64,000 nucleotides of DNA from Halodurantibacterium daqingensis (lineage in GTDB: Bacteria; Pseudomonadota; Alphaproteobacteria; Rhodobacterales; Rhodobacteraceae): contig NZ_JBHTFQ010000001.1 in assembly GCF_042666235.1 (NCBI RefSeq), positions 372,001 to 436,000 of the forward strand, in the 5' to 3' direction. Under the pieces are notes generated by a model. It made no database searches. It was not told the origin of the DNA and saw only the letters and a list, made by a program, of their open reading frames with translations. A program made the position numbers and the translations under genes. Position 1 is the stretch's first letter. Every line of letters begins with the position of its first letter. Positions 57,437 to 64,000 of this stretch are shown one piece after another.

Positions 57437-57729
57437 GCGCGAAACCCGAACATTACGACGTGATCCGCAAGCCGATCATCACCGAGAAGGCGACCATGGC
57501 GTCTGACGCCAATGCGGTCGTGTTCGAAGTGGCGATCGATGCGAACAAGCCCCAGATCAAGGAAGCCGTCGAGGCGCTCTTTGGCGTGAAGGTGAAGGCG
57601 GTCAACACCACCATCACCAAGGGCAAGGTCAAGCGATTCCGCGGCCGCATCGGCACCCGGAACGACGTCAAGAAGGCTTATGTGACACTCGAAGACGGAA
57701 ACGCTATCGACGTCACCACCGGCCTTTGA
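57433..57729 (+). CDS. rplW: 50S ribosomal protein L23
   Basis: This 98-aa protein starts MSAKPEHYDVIRKPIITEKATMASD and has VKAVNTTITKGKVKRFRGRIGTRNDVKKAYV. L23 forms the peptide-exit-site platform for trigger factor and SRP. It overlaps rplD by 4 bases and is followed by a spacer holding a very strong hairpin. Confidence 0.97.
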   Translation: MSAKPEHYDVIRKPIITEKATMASDANAVVFEVAIDANKPQIKEAVEALFGVKVKAVNTTITKGKVKRFRGRIGTRNDVKKAYVTLEDGNAIDVTTGL

Positions 57730-57742
57730 TAGAAGGCACCGA

Positions 57743-57773
57743 ATCTGCGGCCCCGGGTTCCGGGGCCGCAGAT
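57743..57773 (+). other. 14-bp perfect hairpin between rplW and rplB
   Basis: ATCTGCGGCCCCGG (57743-57756) pairs exactly with CCGGGGCCGCAGAT (57760-57773) across a GTT loop. It is followed by CATTT, not a long T-run. Its place inside a single operon suggests an internal attenuator, an RNase III-type site or an mRNA stabiliser. Confidence 0.7.
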
Positions 57774-57843
57774 CATTTGGACGGGTCGCAAGGCCTGAAC
57801 GACAACTGGACCATTGGTCCAAGGCTAACGGAAGACAGAAAGC

Positions 57844-58683
57844 ATGGCACTCAAGTCGTATAAACCGACGACGCCAGGCCAGCGTGGGCTGGTTCTGATC
57901 GACCGTTCGGAGCTTTGGAAAGGTCGCCCCGTCAAGTCCCTCACCGAGGGCCTGACGAAGAACGGCGGTCGGAACAACACCGGACGGATCACGATGCGCC
58001 GCAAAGGCGGTGGCGCAAAGCGTCTGTATCGTATCGTGGACTTCAAGCGCACGAAGTTCGACGTCGCGGCGACCGTCGAGCGGATCGAATACGATCCCAA
58101 CCGCACCGCGTTCATCGCGCTGATCAAATATGAAGACGGCGAGCAGGCCTATATCCTGGCTCCGCAGCGTCTGGCCGTGGGCGACACCGTGATCGCCGGC
58201 GCCAAGACGGACGTGAAGCCGGGCAATGCCATGCCGTTTTCGGGCATGCCGCTGGGCACGATCGTTCACAACGTCGAGCTGAAGGCCGGCAAGGGTGGCC
58301 AGCTGGCGCGCGCCGCAGGCACCTACGCCCAGTTCGTTGGCCGTGACGGTGGCTATGCCCAGATCCGCCTCTCGTCGGGCGAACTGCGCATGGTCCGTCA
58401 GGAATGCATGGCCACCATCGGCGCCGTGTCGAACCCGGACAACTCGAACCAGAACCTCGGCAAGGCTGGCCGTAATCGCCACAAGGGCATTCGTCCTTCG
58501 GTGCGCGGTGTCGCCATGAACCCGATCGATCACCCGCACGGCGGTGGTGAAGGCCGGACTTCGGGCGGCCGTCATCCGGTGACGCCCTGGGGCAAGGGTA
58601 CCAAGGGCAACAAGACACGCCGGAACAAGGCAACGGACAAGCTTATCATCCGTTCGCGTCACGCTCGGAAGAAGGGTCGCTAA
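57844..58683 (+). CDS. rplB: 50S ribosomal protein L2
   Basis: This 279-aa protein, essential for peptidyl transfer, has GRNNTGRITMRRKGGGAKRLYR, LGTIVHNVELKAGKGGQLARAAG and the functionally important His region NPIDHPHGGGEGRTSGGRHPVTPWGK. Start at 57844 is standard. It is 3 bases before rpsS. Confidence 0.98.
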   Translation: MALKSYKPTTPGQRGLVLIDRSELWKGRPVKSLTEGLTKNGGRNNTGRITMRRKGGGAKRLYRIVDFKRTKFDVAATVERIEYDPNRTAFIALIKYEDGEQAYILAPQRLAVGDTVIAGAKTDVKPGNAMPFSGMPLGTIVHNVELKAGKGGQLARAAGTYAQFVGRDGGYAQIRLSSGELRMVRQECMATIGAVSNPDNSNQNLGKAGRNRHKGIRPSVRGVAMNPIDHPHGGGEGRTSGGRHPVTPWGKGTKGNKTRRNKATDKLIIRSRHARKKGR

Positions 58684-58686
58684 GAC

Positions 58687-58965
58687 ATGGCACGTTCTGT
58701 TTGGAAAGGCCCCTTCGTTGATGCCTACGTCCTGAAAAAGGCGGAGAAGGCACGCGAGTCCGGTCGTAATGACGTCATCAAGATCTGGTCGCGCCGCTCG
58801 ACGATCCTGCCGCAATTCGTCGGCCTGACGTTCGGCGTCTACAACGGGCACAAGCATATCCCCGTTGCCGTGACCGAGGACATGATCGGCCAGAAGTTCG
58901 GTGAGTATTCGCCGACGCGGACCTACTATGGTCACGCGGCCGACAAAAAAGCGAAACGGAAGTAA
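58687..58965 (+). CDS. rpsS: 30S ribosomal protein S19
   Basis: This 92-aa head protein has MARSVWKGPFVDAYVLKKAEKA, RRSTILPQFVGLTFGVYNGHKHIPV and KFGEYSPTRTYYGHA. It is followed by rplV after 5 bases. Confidence 0.98.
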   Translation: MARSVWKGPFVDAYVLKKAEKARESGRNDVIKIWSRRSTILPQFVGLTFGVYNGHKHIPVAVTEDMIGQKFGEYSPTRTYYGHAADKKAKRK

Positions 58966-58970
58966 GCGCC

Positions 58971-59351
58971 ATGGGTAAAGAGAAAAATCCGCGCCGCGTG
59001 GCCGAGAACGAGGCGCTGGCGAAAGCCAAGATGCTTCGCACCTCCCCGCAGAAGCTGAACCTCGTCGCCGGCCTGATCCGCGGCAAGAAGGTGGAAAAGG
59101 CGCTTGCCGACCTGACCTTCTCGAAGAAGCGCATCGCCATCGACGTGAAGAAATGCCTTCAGTCGGCAATCGCGAACGCCGAGAACAACCACGGGCTCGA
59201 CGTTGACGAGCTGGTGGTCGCAGAGGCCTTCGTCGGCAAGAACCTCGTCATGAAGCGCGGCCGTCCGCGTGCACGTGGGCGGTTCGGCAAGATCATGAAG
59301 CCGTTTTCCGAGCTCACCATCAAGGTGCGTCAGGTCGAGGAGAAAGCGTAA
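58971..59351 (+). CDS. rplV: 50S ribosomal protein L22
   Basis: This 126-aa protein has AKAKMLRTSPQKLNLVAGLIRGKKVEKALADL and the exit-tunnel hairpin region KRGRPRARGRFGKIMKPFS. It overlaps rpsC by one base (TAATG). Confidence 0.97.
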   Translation: MGKEKNPRRVAENEALAKAKMLRTSPQKLNLVAGLIRGKKVEKALADLTFSKKRIAIDVKKCLQSAIANAENNHGLDVDELVVAEAFVGKNLVMKRGRPRARGRFGKIMKPFSELTIKVRQVEEKA

Positions 59352-60052
59352 TGGGTCAGAAGGTCAATCCGATCGGTATGCGTCTCCAGGTCAACCGCAC
59401 CTGGGACAGCCGCTGGTTTGCGGAAAGCAAGGACTTCGGCAATCTGCTTCTTGAAGACGTCAAGATGCGGGAGTTCATCCAGGAAGAGTGCAAGCAGGCT
59501 GGCGTCAGCCGTGTGATCATCGAGCGTCCGCACAAGAAGTGCCGCGTCACGATCCACACCGCCCGCCCGGGGGTCATCATCGGCAAGAAGGGCGCGGACA
59601 TCGAGACGCTCCGCAAGAAGCTTGCCAACATGACCAAGTCCGAGCTGCACCTCAACATCGTGGAGGTTCGCAAGCCCGAGCTGGACGCACAGCTGGTGGC
59701 TGAAAGCATCGCTCAGCAGCTTGAGCGCCGGGTGTCGTTCCGTCGCGCGATGAAGCGCGCGGTTCAGAACGCCATGCGCATGGGCGCCCTGGGCATCCGG
59801 GTCAACGTTGGTGGCCGTCTTGGCGGCGCCGAGATTGCCCGGACCGAGTGGTACCGCGAAGGCCGCGTGCCGCTGCACACGCTGCGCGCCGATATCGACT
59901 ATGCGACCTCGGAGGCGTCCACCCCCTATGGCATCATCGGTGTCAAGGTGTGGATCTTCAAGGGCGAGATCATGGAACACGATCCTCAGGCGCGCGATCG
60001 TCGGCAGTCGGACGCGCAGGATGGCGCGGCACCGCGTCAGCAGCGTCGCTGA
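59351..60052 (+). CDS. rpsC: 30S ribosomal protein S3
   Basis: This 233-aa head protein has a KH domain (PGVIIGKKGADIETLRKKL) and the mRNA-entry helicase-like region KRAVQNAMRMGALGI. The C-terminal tail DPQARDRRQSDAQDGAAPRQQRR is basic. It starts in the TAATG overlap with rplV. Confidence 0.98.
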   Translation: MGQKVNPIGMRLQVNRTWDSRWFAESKDFGNLLLEDVKMREFIQEECKQAGVSRVIIERPHKKCRVTIHTARPGVIIGKKGADIETLRKKLANMTKSELHLNIVEVRKPELDAQLVAESIAQQLERRVSFRRAMKRAVQNAMRMGALGIRVNVGGRLGGAEIARTEWYREGRVPLHTLRADIDYATSEASTPYGIIGVKVWIFKGEIMEHDPQARDRRQSDAQDGAAPRQQRR

Positions 60053-60074
60053 GCCCTGAGACAGGAGAAGAACG

Positions 60075-60488
60075 ATGCTGCAACCAAAGCGCACAAAGTT
60101 CCGCAAGATGCACAAGGGCCGCATCCACGGGGAAGCGAAGGGCGGGTTTGACCTGAACTTCGGCACCTATGGCCTGAAGGCAACCGAGCCGGAGCGGATC
60201 ACCGCCCGCCAGATCGAAGCCGCCCGCCGGGCCATGACGCGCCACATGAAGCGTCAGGGCCGGGTCTGGATCCGGGTTTTCCCGGATACGCCGGTGACCT
60301 CGAAGCCCACCGAGGTCCGGATGGGTAAAGGTAAGGGTTCGGTCGACTTCTGGGCCTGCAAGGTAAAACCCGGCCGCGTCATGTTTGAGATTGACGGGGT
60401 GGGTGAGTCTGTGGCAAGGGAAGCGCTCCGTCTGGCGGCGATGAAACTGCCCATCAAGACCCGGGTCGTTGTCCGCGAGGACTGGTAG
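60075..60488 (+). CDS. rplP: 50S ribosomal protein L16
   Basis: This 137-aa protein has MLQPKRTKFRKMHKGRIHGEAKGG, GLKATEPERITARQIEAARRAM and the A-site finger block MGKGKGSVDFWACKVKPGRVMFE. It has an AGGAGAAG ribosome-binding site. A terminator-like hairpin follows it. Confidence 0.98.
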   Translation: MLQPKRTKFRKMHKGRIHGEAKGGFDLNFGTYGLKATEPERITARQIEAARRAMTRHMKRQGRVWIRVFPDTPVTSKPTEVRMGKGKGSVDFWACKVKPGRVMFEIDGVGESVAREALRLAAMKLPIKTRVVVREDW

Positions 60489-60499
60489 GAAATTCGGCT

Positions 60500-60531
60500 G
60501 AACCCCCGCGTGAGGCGGGGGTTCGGCTTTT
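60500..60531 (+). terminator. Terminator-like hairpin inside the S10/spc region
   Basis: GAACCCCCGC (60500-60509) pairs with GCGGGGGTTC (60515-60524), loop GTGAG, then GGCTTTT. It resembles an intrinsic terminator but sits between rplP and rpmC, which are normally co-transcribed. It may cause partial termination, separating an upstream S10 part from the rpmC-spc part. Confidence 0.65.
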
Positions 60532-60581
60532 GTTGGAAAAGCGCCGGCCGATCTGGCGACTTCTGATGAGAGGATGAGGCG

Positions 60582-60782
60582 ATGAACGCCCAGGAACTGA
60601 GAAACAAGACGCCCGATCAGCTGCGCGATCAGCTGGTTGCGCTGAAGAAAGAGGCGTTCAACCTGCGTTTCCAGCAGGCCACGTCTCAGCTTGAGGGCAC
60701 GGCCCGCATGCGCACCGTCCGTCGTGACGTTGCTCGCGTGAAGACCGTGCTGAACGAAAAAGCCCGCGAAGCGGCGAAGTAA
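60582..60782 (+). CDS. rpmC: 50S ribosomal protein L29
   Basis: This 66-aa protein has MNAQELRNKTPDQLRDQLVALKKEAFNLRFQQATSQLEG, the L29 antiparallel helices. It is 93 bases after rplP, with a terminator-like hairpin between, and 11 bases before rpsQ. Confidence 0.96.
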   Translation: MNAQELRNKTPDQLRDQLVALKKEAFNLRFQQATSQLEGTARMRTVRRDVARVKTVLNEKAREAAK

Positions 60783-60793
60783 GGAGCCCGCAC

Positions 60794-61033
60794 ATGCCCA
60801 AACGCATCCTGCAAGGCACCGTGACGAGCGACAAGAACGAGCAGACCGTCACGGTTCTGGTCGAGCGCCGCTTCACCCACCCGGTGCTGAAGAAAACCAT
60901 CCGTAAGTCCAAGAAATACCGGGCTCACGATGAGAACAACCAGTTCAAGGTTGGCGATACCGTCCGTATCCAGGAATGTGCGCCGGTCTCGAAAACGAAA
61001 CGTTGGGAAGTTGTGACCGAAGCATCGGCCTGA
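60794..61033 (+). CDS. rpsQ: 30S ribosomal protein S17
   Basis: This 79-aa OB-fold protein has MPKRILQGTVTSDKNEQTVTVLVERRFTHP and YRAHDENNQFKVGDTVRIQE. It has a GGAG ribosome-binding site and is 56 bases before rplN. Confidence 0.97.
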   Translation: MPKRILQGTVTSDKNEQTVTVLVERRFTHPVLKKTIRKSKKYRAHDENNQFKVGDTVRIQECAPVSKTKRWEVVTEASA

Positions 61034-61089
61034 CTTCCACGACTTGATCGAAACCCTGGGACTCGTTCCCAAAGGTCGGGAGAAACCAA

Positions 61090-61458
61090 ATGATCCAGAT
61101 GCAGACCAATCTGGATGTCGCTGACAACTCCGGCGCGCGCCGGGTGCAGTGCATCAAGGTCCTGGGTGGTTCCCATCGCCGTTACGCCTCTGTGGGCGAC
61201 ATCATCGTGGTGTCGGTGAAGGAAGCCATCCCGCGCGGCCGCGTGAAGAAAGGTGACGTCCGCAAGGCCGTTGTCGTGCGCACCGCCAAGGAAGTCCGCC
61301 GCGAAGACGGCACCGCGATCCGCTTTGACCGGAACGCTGCCGTGATCCTCAACAACAACAACGAGCCGGTCGGTACCCGTATCTTCGGCCCCGTTGTGCG
61401 TGAGCTGCGCGCGAAGAACTTCATGAAAATCATTTCGCTGGCTCCGGAGGTGCTCTGA
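61090..61458 (+). CDS. rplN: 50S ribosomal protein L14
   Basis: This 122-aa protein has MIQMQTNLDVADNSGARRVQCIKVLGGS, VKKGDVRKAVVVRTAKEVRREDGTAIRFDRNAAV and RIFGPVVRELR. It overlaps rplX by one base (TGATG). Confidence 0.98.
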   Translation: MIQMQTNLDVADNSGARRVQCIKVLGGSHRRYASVGDIIVVSVKEAIPRGRVKKGDVRKAVVVRTAKEVRREDGTAIRFDRNAAVILNNNNEPVGTRIFGPVVRELRAKNFMKIISLAPEVL

Positions 61459-61762
61459 TGGCTGCGAAACTCAAGAAGGGTGACAAGGTCATCGTCCTGA
61501 CCGGCAAGGACAAGGGCAAGACCGGCGAGATCACCTCGGTGAATCCCAAGGACAACAAGGCTGTTGTCGATGGGCTGAACATCGCGATCCGTCACACCAA
61601 GCAGAGCCAGACCAGCCAGGGCGGCCGCCTTCCCAAGGCGATGCCGATCGATCTGTCGAACCTGGCGATCGTTGACAAGAATGGCAAACCCAGCCGCGTC
61701 GGCTTCCGCGTTGAAGGCGACAAGAAGGTGCGTTTTGCCAAGACGACAGGGGATGCAATCTG

Positions 61763-61763
<1 letters not shown>
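61458..61763 (+). CDS. rplX: 50S ribosomal protein L24
   Basis: This 101-aa KOW-domain protein has KKGDKVIVLTGKDKGKTGEI and VDGLNIAIRHTKQSQTSQGGR. It initiates 50S assembly. It overlaps both neighbours by one base. Confidence 0.97.
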
Positions 61764-62323
<560 letters not shown>

Positions 62324-62341
62324 TCGCGGGAGAGAGAAGAT

Positions 62342-62647
62342 ATGGCTAAGAAATCCATGGTCGAACGCGAGCTGAAGCGCCAGCGCCTGGTCAAGCAATA
62401 TGCTGCCAAGCGCGCCGCGCTGAAGGAAATCGCGAACGATGACTCCAAGCCGATGGAAGAGCGCTTCAAGGCGCGCCTGAAGCTTGCCGAACTGCCGCGC
62501 AACTCGTCGCCGACCCGGCTGCACAATCGCTGCCAGCTGACCGGGCGCCCGCATGCGTATTATCGTAAACTCAAAGTGTCGCGGATCATGCTTCGTGAAC
62601 TGGCCTCGTTCGGCCAGATCCCGGGCATGGTGAAGTCGAGCTGGTAA
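62342..62647 (+). CDS. rpsN: 30S ribosomal protein S14 (zinc-independent long form)
   Basis: This 101-aa protein is the long form lacking the zinc CxxC-x12-CxxC pair: MAKKSMVERELKRQ, RNSSPTRLHNRCQLTGRPHAYYRKLKVSR and a GMVKSSW end. It needs no zinc. It lies 18 bases after rplE and 10 before rpsH. Confidence 0.97.
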   Translation: MAKKSMVERELKRQRLVKQYAAKRAALKEIANDDSKPMEERFKARLKLAELPRNSSPTRLHNRCQLTGRPHAYYRKLKVSRIMLRELASFGQIPGMVKSSW

Positions 62648-62657
62648 GGAGGCGGAC

Positions 62658-63056
62658 ATGTCGATGAACGATCCTCTCGGCGATATGCTGACCCGTATCC
62701 GCAACGCTCAGCTGCGCGGTAAATCCACGGTTCGCACGCCTGCCTCCAAACTCCGCGCCTGGGTGCTCGACGTGCTCGGCGAGGAAGGATATATCCGCGG
62801 CTACGAGCGCGTGACCTCTGACAACGGCCATGCCGAACTCGAGATCAGCCTCAAGTACTACGATGGCGCCCCGGTGATCCGCGAAATCAAGCGCGTCTCC
62901 AAGCCCGGCCGCCGCGTGTACATGAGTGTCAAGGACATCCCGAGCGTCCGCAATGGCCTCGGTGTCTCGATCGTCTCCACGCCGAAAGGCGTCATGTCTG
63001 ATGCAGCAGCACGGACCGCCAATGTCGGCGGCGAAGTGCTCTGCACGGTCTTCTGA
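62658..63056 (+). CDS. rpsH: 30S ribosomal protein S8
   Basis: This 132-aa protein has MSMNDPLGDMLTRIRNAQLRGK, GYIRGYERV and the C-terminal GVMSDAAARTANVGGEVLCTVF. In E. coli S8 represses the spc operon by binding the L5 mRNA region. Confidence 0.98.
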   Translation: MSMNDPLGDMLTRIRNAQLRGKSTVRTPASKLRAWVLDVLGEEGYIRGYERVTSDNGHAELEISLKYYDGAPVIREIKRVSKPGRRVYMSVKDIPSVRNGLGVSIVSTPKGVMSDAAARTANVGGEVLCTVF

Positions 63057-63066
63057 GGAGGGTGGT

Positions 63067-63600
63067 ATGTCTCGTATTGGCAAGAAACCGGTCGAGCTGC
63101 CCAAGGGCGTTACCGCGTCCCTGTCCGGCCAGACCGTCGAAGTGAAGGGGCCGAAAGGCACCCGCAGCTTCACCGCGACCGACGACGTGACCATCGCGCT
63201 CGATGGCAACGCGATCACCGTGACCCCCCGTGGCACCTCCAAGCGCGCCCGCGCGCAGTGGGGCATGACCCGGACCATGGTGGCGAACCTCGCAACCGGC
63301 GTTTCCGAAGGTTTCAAGAAAGAGCTTGAGATCCAGGGCGTCGGTTACCGGGCTGCGGTTCAAGGCAACATTCTGAAGCTGTCGCTTGGCTACAGCCACG
63401 AAGTGAACTTCGAGGTTCCCGCCGGTGTGACGGTGACGACGCCGAAGCAGACGGAAATCGTTGTGGAAGGTATCGACCAGCAGGTGGTGGGGCAGGTTGC
63501 TTCCAACATCCGCGAGTGGCGTGCGCCCGAGCCCTACAAGGGCAAAGGCATCCGCTACAAGGGCGAGTTCATCTTCCGCAAGGAAGGCAAGAAGAAGTAA
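63067..63600 (+). CDS. rplF: 50S ribosomal protein L6
   Basis: This 177-aa protein has MSRIGKKPVELPKGVT, VKGPKGTRSF and the C-terminal EWRAPEPYKGKGIRYKGE. The ATG at 63067 follows GGAGGGTGG; a longer frame upstream has no L6 sequence. Confidence 0.98.
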   Translation: MSRIGKKPVELPKGVTASLSGQTVEVKGPKGTRSFTATDDVTIALDGNAITVTPRGTSKRARAQWGMTRTMVANLATGVSEGFKKELEIQGVGYRAAVQGNILKLSLGYSHEVNFEVPAGVTVTTPKQTEIVVEGIDQQVVGQVASNIREWRAPEPYKGKGIRYKGEFIFRKEGKKK

Positions 63601-63611
63601 GGGGCGCGACA

Positions 63612-63971
63612 ATGGCGAACAACAAGAGAGAGCTGTTCCTCAAGCGCCGCCTGCGCGTCCGGAACAAACTGCGGGCCATGGCCAACGGGCGTCCGCGCCT
63701 TTCGGTTCATCGCTCGAACAAGAACATCAGCGTGCAGCTGATCGACGACGTCAACGGTGTGACGCTGGCTTCGGCTTCGACGCTCGAGAAAGATCTGGGC
63801 GTGGTTGGCAAGAACAACGTCGATGCCGCGACAAAGGTCGGTGCGGCGATCGCCGAGCGGGCCAAGAAGGCCGGTGTCGAAGAGTGCTACTTCGATCGTG
63901 GTGGTTTCCTCTTTCATGGCAAGGTGAAGGCTCTGGCCGACGCTGCGCGTGAAGGCGGGCTGAAGTTCTAA
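63612..63971 (+). CDS. rplR: 50S ribosomal protein L18
   Basis: This 119-aa 5S rRNA-binding protein has MANNKRELFLKRRLRVRNKL, GRPRLSVHRSNKNISVQLIDD and VEECYFDRGGFLFHGKVKALADAAREGGLKF. It ends 10 bases before rpsE. Confidence 0.97.
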   Translation: MANNKRELFLKRRLRVRNKLRAMANGRPRLSVHRSNKNISVQLIDDVNGVTLASASTLEKDLGVVGKNNVDAATKVGAAIAERAKKAGVEECYFDRGGFLFHGKVKALADAAREGGLKF

Positions 63972-63981
63972 GGAGACGAAG

Positions 63982-64000
63982 ATGGCAGAACGTGAAAATC
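63982..64000 (+). CDS. rpsE: 30S ribosomal protein S5, first codons only (partial)
   Basis: Only ATG GCA GAA CGT GAA AAT C is inside the window, preceded by AAGGAG. The position after rplR in the spc operon and the MAEREN start fit S5; the rest lies to the right. Confidence 0.75.

Noticed and set aside
57076..59169. 697-codon antisense frame over rplD to rplV
   Set aside because: Same codon-bias artefact; it spans several real ribosomal protein genes and the rplW-rplB hairpin.

Overview
The window is a GC-rich chromosomal stretch of an alphaproteobacterium, almost certainly a Rhodobacterales (Rhodobacter/Paracoccus-type) species. The evidence is the family mix (DUF2007, DUF465, DUF1244, TIGR02302, a HIG1-type twin-transmembrane protein, PhaA/PhaB), the gene order tuf - tRNA-Trp - secE - nusG - rplKAJL - rpoBC - rpsL-rpsG-fusA-tuf - S10/spc, and the compact layout with many ATGA/TGATG stop-start overlaps. 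I cannot name the genus from the sequence alone.

Region 1 (1-16.9 kb) is housekeeping metabolism. It holds the 3' end of ispE and a long-chain polyprenyl diphosphate synthase, a TrmN6-like methyltransferase, an EamA transporter, the polyhydroxybutyrate pair phaA-phaB, an EAL-domain c-di-GMP phosphodiesterase with a CtrA-like box upstream, and a TlpA-like thioredoxin divergent from argH. These are followed by the tightly coupled chain argH - small lipoprotein - DUF2834 - lysA, then a TIGR02302 membrane protein, and ftsE-ftsX-plsC-PPOX, which are chained by overlaps or abutting codons.

Region 2 (17-24.6 kb) contains accA, a three-gene D-amino-acid cassette (dgcN, dgcA, D-amino-acid aminotransferase), DUF1244, an N-formylglutamate amidohydrolase and pyk. 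The cassette can be read as a route from D-amino acids through D-glutamate and N-acetyl-D-glutamate to N-acetyl-L-glutamate.

Region 3 (24.6-35.3 kb) has rpmI-rplT with a clear terminator, then pheS and pheT separated by a compositionally foreign small membrane-protein gene. After these come mscL, an adenosyltransferase/HIG1/SDR group on the minus strand, parC and a cytochrome P450.

Region 4 (35.4-64 kb) is the translation/transcription supercluster. It starts with a first tuf copy, tRNA-Trp, a sulfotransferase-like gene in an unexpected position and secE-nusG, followed by rplK-rplA, an L10-type leader, rplJ-rplL and rpoB-rpoC with a strong terminator. An EamA transporter follows. The str operon (rpsL-rpsG-fusA-tuf) then runs directly into the S10 and spc operons, and the window ends 19 bases into rpsE. 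The two tuf genes are base-for-base the same over the coding region as far as I compared them. Several intergenic hairpins punctuate the ribosomal operons (rplL-rpoB, rpoB-rpoC, fusA-tuf, rplW-rplB, rplP-rpmC) and are good candidates for processing or attenuation sites.

I found no CRISPR array, insertion sequence, phage or defence island. The most unusual items are the AT-rich gene inside pheS-pheT, the sulfotransferase-like gene between tRNA-Trp and secE, the dgcN-dgcA-dat cassette, and an anti-Shine-Dalgarno CCTCCTCCC motif between two hairpins in the accA/dgcN intergenic region.
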